DNA of 59,644 bases from Myxococcales bacterium (GTDB taxonomy: Bacteria; Myxococcota_A; Polyangia; Polyangiales; Polyangiaceae): contig CAHJWM010000034.1 in NCBI GenBank assembly GCA_903642325.1, positions 1 through 59,644 of the forward strand, in the 5' to 3' direction. Below, in pieces: positions 29,031 through 38,000 of this stretch; positions within the stretch are counted from its first letter, which is position 1; each line of letters starts with the position of its first letter. The position numbers were made by a program, and so were the translations under genes. The notes beneath the pieces were generated by a model. The model did no database searches and had not been told where the DNA came from. It saw only the letters and a list, made by a program, of their open reading frames with translations.

Positions 29031-30575
29031 ATGCTCTCCCAAGCGACCCGCAGACTCATTCAGACGCGCCTGTCTGACGAGATCGGTCGCATCGACAAGG
29101 ACGCGCCGAACCGGGTCGCCCTGGTTTACCCGTCGCCCTACCACGTGGGTATGAGCTCCCTCGGGTACCAGCGCATCTACCGAGCCATCCAAGCGATGCC
29201 CGGCGCGATGTGCGAGCGCGTGTTCTTGCCCGACGAAGGCGACCGCGCGGGCGCCAGGATCGAACGCCCGCTCAGCTACGAAAGCTTGCGCGAGCTGGGT
29301 GAGTTTCCGATTTTGGCGGTGAGCGTGGCGTACGAGCTCGAGCTGTCGGGGCTGGTGCGGATGCTCGATGCCTCGCGCATTCCGGTCTTGCGTGAGGCAC
29401 GCGACGAGCAGGCACCGTTCATTCTCGCCGGCGGCCCACTCACGTTCTCGAATCCCTTGCCGCTCGCGCCGATCGTGGACGCAATCGTGATGGGAGAAGC
29501 CGAGAGCATCGTCGAATTCGCGATCGAGACCATCTATCGAGCGCCCAGCCGTGCCGTGGCGCTAGCGCGGTTGGCGGAGCATCCGAACATCTTCGTGCCC
29601 GCACATCACGGCAGCTTGCTCGCCAAAATTGGCGCGTGTAGCGATGCGCTGTTACCCGCATACAGCGCCATCCGCACGCCGCATACCGAGCTCTCGAACA
29701 TGTTCTTGATCGAGAGTGAGCGTGGCTGCTCCCGCGGCTGTACGTATTGCGTGATGCGCCGGTCGACCAACGGCGGCATGCGGATCGTACCCAAGGAGCT
29801 AATTTTCGAGAAGATCCCCGCCGATGTGAAGAAAGTCGGGCTGGTCGGCGCGGCCGTCAGTGATCATCCGAAGATCATCGAAATCGTCTCCGAGCTGGCC
29901 GAGCGCGGCATGCAGGTAGGGCTGTCGAGCTTGCGGCCGGACCGCCTGAAAGAAGAGTTCGTCGCCGCGCTCCGCAAGGCCGGACACCGCACCTTGACGA
30001 CCGCGCTCGACGGCCCAAGCGAACGCATGCGCGGCCTGATCGATCGCCGCGGACGTGAGCCGCACTATTTGGCCGCCGCCGAGCGCACCCGCCGACACGG
30101 CTTCGACCGGCTCAAGCTGTACTTGATGATAGGCTTGCCTGGCGAGACCGACGACGACATCGACGAGTGTGTGCGGTTCGTCGGTCAGCTGTCGACGATC
30201 TGCCCCGTGGCCTTGGGCGTTGCGCCGTTTTGCGCCAAGCGCAATACGCCTCTCGACCGAATGCCTTATGCCGGTGTTGCTCGGGTCGACGCCAAGCTCG
30301 AGCGGTTGCGCAAGGGCTTACGGGGTCGAGCCGACGTGCGCGCGGTCAGCGCCAAGTGGGCCTGGGTCGAGTACGTGCTCGCGCAGGGAGGGGAAGCGGA
30401 AGGCCTCGCGTTGATCACTGCGGTGCGCGCGGGGGGCCGCTTCTCCGACTATAGACGCGCGTTTGGTTTGCTCGGACATCGCCCGGACGGCGGCGGCTAT
30501 GAGGGGCTGGCCACGCCCATCGCCCCCGAACGCCTGAAGCATAAAAAGTTGCCGTTGATCAGCGCTGGCTCCTAG
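29031..30575 (+). CDS. B12-binding-type radical SAM protein
   Basis: A 514-residue iron-sulfur enzyme from the ATG at 29031. A GTG at 29019 would add four residues. The N-terminal ~200 residues resemble a cobalamin-binding-like Rossmann domain (ALVYPSPYHVGMSSLGYQ, FILAGGPLTFSNP, AIVMGEAE) but without a clear DxHxxG motif. The radical SAM cluster motif is ERGCSRGCTYC (Cys233, 237, 240), and LYLMIGLPGETDDDI is typical of the barrel. It resembles the N-terminal half of the larger radical SAM gene at 44858-47743, which hints at related chemistry. The substrate is unknown. Confidence 0.85.
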   Translation: MLSQATRRLIQTRLSDEIGRIDKDAPNRVALVYPSPYHVGMSSLGYQRIYRAIQAMPGAMCERVFLPDEGDRAGARIERPLSYESLRELGEFPILAVSVAYELELSGLVRMLDASRIPVLREARDEQAPFILAGGPLTFSNPLPLAPIVDAIVMGEAESIVEFAIETIYRAPSRAVALARLAEHPNIFVPAHHGSLLAKIGACSDALLPAYSAIRTPHTELSNMFLIESERGCSRGCTYCVMRRSTNGGMRIVPKELIFEKIPADVKKVGLVGAAVSDHPKIIEIVSELAERGMQVGLSSLRPDRLKEEFVAALRKAGHRTLTTALDGPSERMRGLIDRRGREPHYLAAAERTRRHGFDRLKLYLMIGLPGETDDDIDECVRFVGQLSTICPVALGVAPFCAKRNTPLDRMPYAGVARVDAKLERLRKGLRGRADVRAVSAKWAWVEYVLAQGGEAEGLALITAVRAGGRFSDYRRAFGLLGHRPDGGGYEGLATPIAPERLKHKKLPLISAGS

Positions 30576-30577
30576 CA

Positions 30578-31525
30578 TCACGGGTGCGCGGTGCGCGGCA
30601 CGTTCAGGACCTCCACCTTGGCTTCGAAGTGGCGACCGGAAGCGAGCGTGAAATAGGCACGACCCGGCAACGCGCCGCGCGGCGGATCGAAGCCACGGTC
30701 CACGAGCTCCGCAGGCGCGCCTTCCGTCCGCAGCGCGTGGTCCGAGAGGGTGATGGTGATCCGAAACACGCCGTAGCCTGCGTTGAGCGTGCTCTGTAAC
30801 GCGAAGAGCCCATTGCCCAATAGCGCCAGCACGCGCTCGCGCAGGTGCACGAATTGTTCAGGCGAGGACCGGCCCTCGTGGTCGCCCACGAATTTCGAGT
30901 CTTCGATGTGGCCGTCGGCGCTCACACGAACGGCGATCGTAAATGGACGCTGTTGGCCCGCGGGCAGCGTTTGCCAGATCGGATCGGCGCCGGTGGCCGG
31001 GGGAATGGCGCGCGTGAACGCGCTCGGTAAACTGCCTACGCCCGGCGGCAGATCGCCGGAGCCGAAGACGCCCAGCGCCGCTGGCGTCGCCTGTCGATCG
31101 CGGCCGGATGAGCTTTCGGTCGAAGCCGCTTTGTGCGCTGAGCTCTCGACGCGCGGTGCGCGTGGCCGAGGCGGCTCGGCCCGCTTGCGATTGAGCGCGG
31201 TAAAATCCGGCGACAGGTTCGGGCCGGTCGTGGGCCGCGGCGCTGACGGCGCTGGCGGCGCTTCCGCTTCGGGCCCGGTGCTTGTTTCCGCCGAGCCGAA
31301 AGCATTCTGCAGGGTGGGGACTCCGTTGGGCGTGGCCACGGCGTCGACCTCGAGCGCACTCCCAGCCCAGGCCTCCGCATGCTCCGGGGGCGCACTCGCG
31401 ATCGCGAGTGGGCGACGCACCGCTAGCGCCAGCAAGAGCAGCGCGCCACCATGCAGACCGAGCGAGCCGAGCAGCGGCGTTACGGGCCCGGCGAGTAGCG
31501 TGCGCATGCGAGCCCATTCTGACAT
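30578..31525 (-). CDS. TonB-like periplasmic protein
   Basis: A 315-residue protein from the ATG at 31525. A TTG at 31561 is less likely. An N-terminal membrane anchor (LGLHGGALLLLALAV) follows a short cytoplasmic segment. A long Pro/Ala/Ser-rich periplasmic linker leads to a C-terminal region from ~205 (PFTIAVRVSADGHIEDSKFVG) that resembles TonB/TolA-type C-terminal domains. There is no ExbB/ExbD pair nearby, so a classical TonB role is unproven. It is 63 bp downstream of ttcA on the same strand and is probably cotranscribed with it. Confidence 0.65.
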   Translation of the reverse strand: MSEWARMRTLLAGPVTPLLGSLGLHGGALLLLALAVRRPLAIASAPPEHAEAWAGSALEVDAVATPNGVPTLQNAFGSAETSTGPEAEAPPAPSAPRPTTGPNLSPDFTALNRKRAEPPRPRAPRVESSAHKAASTESSSGRDRQATPAALGVFGSGDLPPGVGSLPSAFTRAIPPATGADPIWQTLPAGQQRPFTIAVRVSADGHIEDSKFVGDHEGRSSPEQFVHLRERVLALLGNGLFALQSTLNAGYGVFRITITLSDHALRTEGAPAELVDRGFDPPRGALPGRAYFTLASGRHFEAKVEVLNVPRTAHP

Positions 31526-31588
31526 CCGGCGCTCCGGGCGGTTTGCCGATTCGTGCGCCAAGCACGACTCGCGCCGGTTTGCGGCCGC

Positions 31589-32440
31589 TCAGCGCCCGCG
31601 AAGCAGCGCGGACAGCGGCACTTCCGGAGCGCGTTCGTGATCGCCGATCGAGCCCGAAGAGAGATCCGGGGTCTCGTCTGCTTCCACGACCCCCAAGGCC
31701 GCGCGCAGTGCCACGTCGTACAGGTGCGAAGGCCGTACGTTGCCCAATGCGGCAAACACGTTGGCGCGCACCTTGGGGTTTTTGGCATTGAGCTCAGTGA
31801 GCAAATTCTTGATCTGCTTACGCTGCAGATTTTCCTGCGACCCGCACAGGTCGCACGGGATGATGGGAAAGGCCTTGCTGGCGGCAAATTCGCCCAATTC
31901 CAGCTCGCTTGCGTACACCAGCGGGCGGATGACCACGTTCCGCCCGTCGTCCGAGCGCAAGCGTGCGGGCATTGATTTGAGCTGGCCGGAATAAAGCAGG
32001 TTCAGGAGCAGCGTCTCGATCACGTCGTCGCGGTGATGTCCGAGCGCGATCTTGGTGGCGCCGAGCTCCACCGCCAGCGTGTAAAGGATGCCGCGTCGCA
32101 GCCGCGAGCAGAGCGAGCAAAAGGTCTTGCCTTCGGGCACCTTCTCTTTGACGACCGAATAGGTGTCTTCGCGAACGACGCGGTATTCATAGCCTTCGCG
32201 TTCGAAATATTCGGGCAGCACGCGCTCGGGGAACCCCGGGTGTCCCTGATCGATATTGACGGCAAAGAGCGAAAACTGAAACGGGGCCCGGCGCTGGATC
32301 TGACGCAGCAGGTAGAGCAAGGCGTGCGAGTCTTTGCCGCCGCTCACCGCCACCATGATTCGATCGCCTGGCTCGATCAGCCGAAAATCATGGCTGGCAC
32401 GAGCGACTTCGGCGAGCAGCCGTTTTTCGAGGCGGTCCAT
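31589..32440 (-). CDS. ttcA: tRNA 2-thiocytidine biosynthesis protein TtcA
   Basis: Adds sulfur to cytidine 32 of tRNA in an ATP- and Fe-S-dependent reaction. The ATG at 32440 gives 283 residues and the canonical N terminus. The PP-loop SGGKDS is at 33-38. The paired cysteines CSLC (C108, C111) and CDLCGSQ (C196, C199) that ligate the cluster are present, together with ALGHHRDDVIETLLLN. The frame is open further upstream but that stretch has no similarity. It is divergent from the thioredoxin-like gene. Confidence 0.93.
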   Translation of the reverse strand: MDRLEKRLLAEVARASHDFRLIEPGDRIMVAVSGGKDSHALLYLLRQIQRRAPFQFSLFAVNIDQGHPGFPERVLPEYFEREGYEYRVVREDTYSVVKEKVPEGKTFCSLCSRLRRGILYTLAVELGATKIALGHHRDDVIETLLLNLLYSGQLKSMPARLRSDDGRNVVIRPLVYASELELGEFAASKAFPIIPCDLCGSQENLQRKQIKNLLTELNAKNPKVRANVFAALGNVRPSHLYDVALRAALGVVEADETPDLSSGSIGDHERAPEVPLSALLRGR

Positions 32441-32572
32441 ATGTCGATTGCGCGCGGGCGGGGAGCCTAGCGCTAGGCAGGCGCCCGCGCGCGAGTGATT
32501 TGTGCGATTTGTGCGCCGCAGCAAGCCCAGGCGGTGCGCGGCGCGCGTGCGGGGTGCTAGGCTCCGCACGCT

Positions 32573-33235
32573 GTGCTGTTCGCGAAGCTTGCTCAATTCT
32601 CTTGCGTGGCCTTGGCGGCCGCGGGCGTCTATTCCTTCATCTCGTCGGCGCGCGATGGCGAAACGCGGCGAGCCTGCACGCCCCTCTGCGCCATGCACCC
32701 CGATTACGCCGCCCGCAATCGGCTGGCGCCGGATTTCGAGCTGCCCAAGCTCGGCGGTGGCACGGCGAAGTTGTCGAGCTACCGGGGGAAAGTCGTCGTC
32801 CTCAACTTTTGGACTAAAACCTGCCGCCCCTGTCTAGAAGAGATGCCGGCGATCGCCGCATTGGGAAAAGCACTTGCGCCGCACTCGGACATGGCGTTGC
32901 TTACCATCTCCACGGACGATGATTTGCAGGACGCGCGCGAGACCCTGAAATCCGTGTTGGGCGGAGCGGAGCCACCCTTCGTGGTCATGATCGACCCGGA
33001 CTCCAAAGTGGTGGCGGAAAAGTTCGGCACGAAGCTTTACCCCGAGACCTGGCTCATCGATCGCAACGGGGTCATTCGCGCTCGCATCGACGGCGGTCGG
33101 GAGTGGAACGCGGCCCTGACCCTCGATCTGGCACGCAGCTTCGACGACCCGATTCAATGCGGCGTGCAGTACCACGACCGCCAAGCACAGGGCCCGTTTG
33201 CGGGCATCTGCGGCGATCTCACGCCCGCCCTTTGA
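32573..33235 (+). CDS. TlpA-like thioredoxin-fold protein
   Basis: A 220-residue membrane-anchored thiol oxidoreductase. The start is a GTG at 32573. An N-terminal hydrophobic segment (LAQFSCVALAAAGVYSF) targets the periplasm. The AhpC/TSA-type domain has LAPDFELPKLGGGTAKLSSYRGK, the active site FWTKTCRPCLEEMP (Cys84-x-x-Cys87) and the cis-Pro loop PETWLID. Typical roles are reduction of cytochrome c or envelope disulfides. The N terminus holds an additional Cys pair (ACTPLC). No cytochrome maturation gene lies nearby. Confidence 0.87.
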   Translation: MLFAKLAQFSCVALAAAGVYSFISSARDGETRRACTPLCAMHPDYAARNRLAPDFELPKLGGGTAKLSSYRGKVVVLNFWTKTCRPCLEEMPAIAALGKALAPHSDMALLTISTDDDLQDARETLKSVLGGAEPPFVVMIDPDSKVVAEKFGTKLYPETWLIDRNGVIRARIDGGREWNAALTLDLARSFDDPIQCGVQYHDRQAQGPFAGICGDLTPAL

Positions 33236-33358
33236 CGGTGAAGGTGGCAGCTCCGTCGACTGCGGAGGCGGCGCGGAGCTAGCGCGAGCAGGTCCATTTG
33301 ACTTTGAACAGCCGGCTCGAGTTGGCGAGCACCGATCCCGAATGGTAGGTTCTCGCGC

Positions 33359-33721
33359 GTGAAAGTTCGACTGATCAAGGAGCTCCGGTTCGAGGCCGCA
33401 CATCGTCTCCCGCGCGTGCCCGAAGGCCACAAATGCGCGCGCCTGCACGGGCACAGCTTCAAAATCGAGCTGGCGGTGGAAGGCGAAGTAAATCCGCAAT
33501 CAGGCTTCTTCATCGACTACGGCCGCATCGACGAAATCTGGCAGCCGCTGAACGACATGCTGGATCATCACTACTTGAATGAAGTGCCCGGCCTGGACAA
33601 TCCGACCAGTGAAATTCTGGCGCACTGGTTGTGGCAGCGCATCAAGCCCGCGCTGCCCGAGCTCACACGCGTGATCGTCCACGAAACGTGCGACGCGCGC
33701 TGCGAGTACGAAGGGGGCTGA
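33359..33721 (+). CDS. queD: 6-carboxytetrahydropterin synthase QueD / PTPS family
   Basis: Converts dihydroneopterin triphosphate to 6-carboxy-tetrahydropterin in queuosine synthesis. The 120-residue protein starts with GTG at 33359. Zinc ligands are His15 (FEAAH), His30 and His32 (LHGHSF), and the catalytic Cys26 is in EGHKCARLHGH. GFFIDYGRIDE and the Asp/His of LDHHYLN are also conserved. It is the size of QueD rather than the longer eukaryotic PTPS. Other queuosine genes are not visible in the window. Confidence 0.92.
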   Translation: MKVRLIKELRFEAAHRLPRVPEGHKCARLHGHSFKIELAVEGEVNPQSGFFIDYGRIDEIWQPLNDMLDHHYLNEVPGLDNPTSEILAHWLWQRIKPALPELTRVIVHETCDARCEYEGG

Positions 33722-33756
33722 CGCTCGAACATGAGCCTGGTCCCGGCGGGGCGCGC

Positions 33757-33865
33757 CGCCGAAGGCTGCGTGCCCTGGCGCCGTATTTTTTGACCATCAA
33801 CCAAAGAAGACGGCCTGAAATTCGATGGTTACGCGCGACGCCGCGGCGCGTCGCAGCCTTCGGCG
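33757..33865. repeat. Dispersed two-box element, inverted pair (copy B)
   Basis: Box 1 with flank, CGCCGAAGGCTGCG (33757-33770), has a perfect 14-bp inverted copy at 33852-33865. In the left arm, 24 nt separate box 1 from GACCAT (33792-33797). In the right arm, ATGGTT (33825-33830) is again 24 nt from AGCCTTCGGCG. The right spacer contains its own palindrome (GCGACGC/GCGTCGC). GC-rich imperfect repeats extend outside both arms. It fills the convergent gap between queD and the HD-domain gene, as copy A does in its own gap. The left arm carries a T6 run, so terminator function is possible. Confidence 0.65.
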
Positions 33866-33977
33866 TCCCGCGGCGGCGCGCCGCGCAAAACAGGTCAGTC
33901 AACGACGCGGCGGCGCGCCAGTTCTGACGGAGCGCGCAGATTGAAACGCGCGGCTCCGAACTCTCTTGCCTTCGAGG

Positions 33978-34913
33978 CTAGGGCAGGCCGAAGCGTTGCC
34001 GATTCTGACCCACGAACTCGATGTAAGCGGACGACTCGAGGCGGCCCTCGATCTCGCCGGCGTCGACCGCTGCTTCCAACGCGCGTTTGATATCGCCGAT
34101 CAGGCGCGAGGGCGGCAGCTTGAAGGCGACCATGAGCTCGCTGCCGACGCCGGTGGGGAGCAGCGGCTGTAGCGCGTCTTCCGCCGCCAAGTGCGAGATG
34201 CGCTCGCCGAGCTCGTCGATTTGGGAGATGCCGCGGCGCTTTTTTTCGGGCCGCTTGGTGGTGATGTCAGCGCGTGACAAGCACAGCAAGTCCTCGAGAT
34301 ACGGTCCGATCTCCTTGGCGAAGCGGCGGACCGCGCTATTCGTCCACTTGCCATCGTATTGACTGGCACGCAGGTGGTGCAGAACTAGAAAGCGCACTTC
34401 GTCGCGGAGCGCGGGATCGGCCGCAAACAAGCGCTGACGGCGCTCGAGCTTGTCGAACATGCGCGCCCCGACCTCCGCGTGGCCGAAAAAATGCACTTCC
34501 CCGCTGGGCGAGATCGATCGAGTGCGCACCTTGCCAATATCGTGAAAGAGCGCGGAGTACCGCACTTCCACCCGCTGCGCGCTCTGAATCACGACTTGCT
34601 TCGTGTGCTTCCAGACGTCCTTGTGACGCCACTCGCCGTCGCCGAAGCCGACCAGGGCTTTGATCTCGGGCAGCACCGAGTCGAGGACGCCCGAGACGAG
34701 CAGTGAATCGAGGCCGGCGTCGGCATGCTCACCCATCAGCACGCGGTCTAGGTGAGCGCGGATGTCGAGCGGGCCAAGCGCGTTCAAATCGAGGCCGCCG
34801 ATCAGGGCCACGGGCCGGTCTGGCGCCCCGCGCTCGGCGCATACGACAGCACGTTCCAGCGCGTCGATCGCGCGGGCGGGATCGGCAGCGGGAGCAACGG
34901 ATTCTTGTGACAT
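33978..34913 (-). CDS. HD-domain protein resembling the C-terminal part of CCA-adding enzymes
   Basis: A 311-residue protein from the ATG at 34913. An N-terminal helical region (~60-95) with LDSLLVSGVLDSVLPEI resembles the body of poly(A) polymerase/tRNA nucleotidyltransferases. It is followed by an HD phosphohydrolase domain: KHTKQVV (His103), ALFHDIGKVRTR (His124-Asp125), FFGHAEVGARM and VLHHLRAS. The nucleotidyltransferase head with its GxD/DxD motif is absent, so it cannot add CCA. It is probably a metal-dependent phosphohydrolase. The substrate is not evident. Confidence 0.8.
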   Translation of the reverse strand: MSQESVAPAADPARAIDALERAVVCAERGAPDRPVALIGGLDLNALGPLDIRAHLDRVLMGEHADAGLDSLLVSGVLDSVLPEIKALVGFGDGEWRHKDVWKHTKQVVIQSAQRVEVRYSALFHDIGKVRTRSISPSGEVHFFGHAEVGARMFDKLERRQRLFAADPALRDEVRFLVLHHLRASQYDGKWTNSAVRRFAKEIGPYLEDLLCLSRADITTKRPEKKRRGISQIDELGERISHLAAEDALQPLLPTGVGSELMVAFKLPPSRLIGDIKRALEAAVDAGEIEGRLESSAYIEFVGQNRQRFGLP

Positions 34914-35090
34914 GAGCCTCGGCAAAAAGAAGCCTCTATCTATGCGCGACGGCCTGAAGAGCAAGTACAATCCGCCCGCCGTGTGCGGCAGCCACCGGCC
35001 GACGCTCGCGTACAGCTGATTGGCGGTCTAGGCCGCCGTCAGCGCAAAGCCAAAGCCGGAGCGCCGGACTCGCGATAGGCTACACCTGCC

Positions 35091-38000
35091 ATGCCTCCCG
35101 GTCGGCTCACCGCGCTGCCGGTTCGAAACCGCGATTTCGGGCGGCTTCTCGCGCGTCTGGCCTGTGTGCTCTTTGCTGCGCTGGGGGCCGCCCCGGTACT
35201 GTCGGGCCTGTTCCTTTCGTCACGTCCGGTGTCGGTCTGGGCCGAGCGTGAAACGGCTCGTTGGCTCAAAACCCAACTCGGCCTGTCGGCCAGTTATCGT
35301 ATCGAGCTGAGATTGTTGCCGCTGCAACTGACCTTGAGCGAGCTCGTAGTGCCCGCCTCCGACGGCGGTAGCCCAGCCGTACGGATTGCCCGGGTCGGCG
35401 TGACGCCGCGCATCTTTTCACTGCTTTCCGGCAAGCTGGATGCGGGCGACGTGGAGGTCGACCGCCCGCAGGCGCGGCTCGTGATCCGTGACGGCAAGAT
35501 TCGGAATCTCGATTGGCATATGCCCGTGCTGTCCAAAGCCAAACGCGAGCCTTCCAAACAGGCGCCGTTCGCTTCGCTGTCCGTGGGCGATGCGCGCTTC
35601 AATCTGGACATCGACGGCGTGCACGTGGATGCGGGCGAGGTCGACTTAGATGTGTTCGCGGAGCACGGCCCGAGCTTCGAAGTCGCGGTGCGCGCCACTG
35701 GCTCGCACGTTTGGCGGACGCGCGAGGTGCGCGGTGTGCCGCCGCCGCCGCCGGGCACCGAGGCAGTCGACGAGGACGTCGTGTGCCGACTAGAGCTTCG
35801 GTTGCATTACGACCCGGGCGAGCTTTTGATTCGACGCTTGTCGGCGCTCGGCGTCGCTGACCTGGACGCGAAGTCGGGCACGCTGCCCGCGTGCGACAGC
35901 GAGCGCGATGACGTCGCCGGTCGCGCGCTGCTGCGGCTATCACAGGTGCGCGTGAGCCTCCGGAAGGGCGAGCTACCGCTGATCGACGGTCACGTCGCGC
36001 TGCGCGCCCCGCTTGGAGTGGTCAATCGTTTTGCGCGCGCGCGACCGCTACGTGGCTTCGTCTCTTTCGCGGGTGACGTTCGCTACGACGGGCGGCACAA
36101 GCTGCCGGAGGTGCACGGCAAGCTGACCGGCGCCGGTATCGAGCTTGGGCACTTCAGGATCGCGAAGAAGTTGGACCTCGACCTGAACGTTGCCGACGAC
36201 GTGGTGAGCATCCCGCGCTCCCAGATGGAGTTCGCGGACGGTGATGTTTCCCTGAAAAATGCTCGCATCGACCCGTTCGCGCCAGGTATGAGCGTACGCG
36301 TCGAGCGGGTCGACAGTAAGAGCATGACCTTTCAGGGGTTGATGCGTGACCTGAACGTGAGTGACGAAACCCTGATCGCCTGGGACTTCGACGACCTCAG
36401 GGTAACGAAGATCAATGGCACCCTGAGGCCGCTACGCATCGACGCCGAGGTGTACGCCGACACGCGCAACTTCGAGGTCACCGACGTCTCGTTCCGCGAC
36501 CCCCATCGCAAGCGGATGATTGGGGTCAAGGCGGCGCTCGTGCGCGGCCACATCGGGGTGCGGGCCACGTCTTTCGAGATCTTCGACACGCGCACCGACT
36601 TCGGCAATAGCTCGATTGGCGTCAAACTGGTGTCGATCGCGTACGGGGACGCGCCCTTGAAAATGTCGTTGCTCGAGGGCTCGCGCCTCGACCTGTCGGA
36701 CGTCAGCCCCATCGTCGGCATTCCGGTCTCGGGCAAGGCGGAGGTCGACGTCACCATGGGCGGCGTGGCCCCCGCGGTGCTGCTCGACGGCAGCATGAAG
36801 GTGCAGGACTTCGTATTTGGCGGCTTTGCATTTGGCGACATCCTGAGCTCCCGGGTTCATTTCACCCCGCTCGTACTCGACCTGTTCGACGTACAAGGCA
36901 AAAAGGGCAAGAGCGACTTCATCGTGCCGAGCGCGCGCCTGAACTTCGATGGCCCTGGAAGCCTGGTTGCGGACGCGCACGTCAAGAGCGGGACCCTCGA
37001 TCTACGAGACTTCTTTGCGATTTGGCACTTCGATAGCGACCCACGCTTCGACGACATCCGGGGTCAGAGCGCGCTCGATGCCACGGTTCACTACGCGCTC
37101 GGGGGCCCAGAGGACCGCTGCGGAGGCGGCAATCTGCGGGTCGCCGGTAAAGCGCATTGGGCCACGCTCGAGCTGTTCGACGAGCATTACGACGCGGGGG
37201 ATGCAGACTTCGATTTCCGTTGGTCGGATCGTGACGCAACCTATCAGGGCGTCGACTTGAGCGTGCCGAGCCTGATCCTGCACAAAGGCAGCGGTACGCT
37301 GGTGGGGGCGCTCGGTCTTCGCCAGGGCGGGAAGGTGTACGGCCACTTCGTCGGGAGCGCCGTTCCGCTCTCGCACATCGACGCTCTTCCGAGCCTTCTT
37401 CGCGCCGCCGACGGTCAGCTGAGCGTCGTCGCCGAGGTCGGCGGCACGGTGGACGCCATGACTCTCAGCGCAAGCGGGCGAGTATCGCCGCTTCGCATCG
37501 GTCGATCGACGCTGCCCGCGTCGAATTTCGATCTGCACTTGGTGCCCATCGTTCGAAAGCAAAAGACGATGGGCACCACTCGCTGTGGCAAGCCAATCGG
37601 CGGGGCGTTCGAGCAGGCGGAGTATGACTCGGATCGGGCGAGCGGCGTGTTTCACGTCAGCGCGGAACTATTCGGCGGGCAGATCGCTTTCGACGATCTG
37701 ACGATCACGCGGCAGCGGGCCAAGGTCGCTCGCGGCGAGGTGCTGTTTTCTGCGTTGAATTTGGGTGCACTGGCTGAATTATCGCCGGCGCTGGGGGATT
37801 CCGAGACGCGTCTAGAAGGCAGGCTGGGCGCGCGCTTGTCGCTCCAGGAATACCGTGTGAAAACGCCGCTCGATTCCCGGGTCGAAATCGCGCTCTCGGA
37901 GCTGGACGCGACGCAACGCGGCTATCGCGTGCAGCTGGCTTCGGGGGCGCGCCCGGTGTCATTTCAGAGCGGACGATTTTCGTTGCCGGGCGTAGGCTTC

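Noticed and set aside
27807-29192. 461-residue open frame opposite to and overlapping the LeuA-like gene
   Set aside because: Arginine-rich shadow frame on the same strand in another register. The LeuA-like frame carries all motifs.
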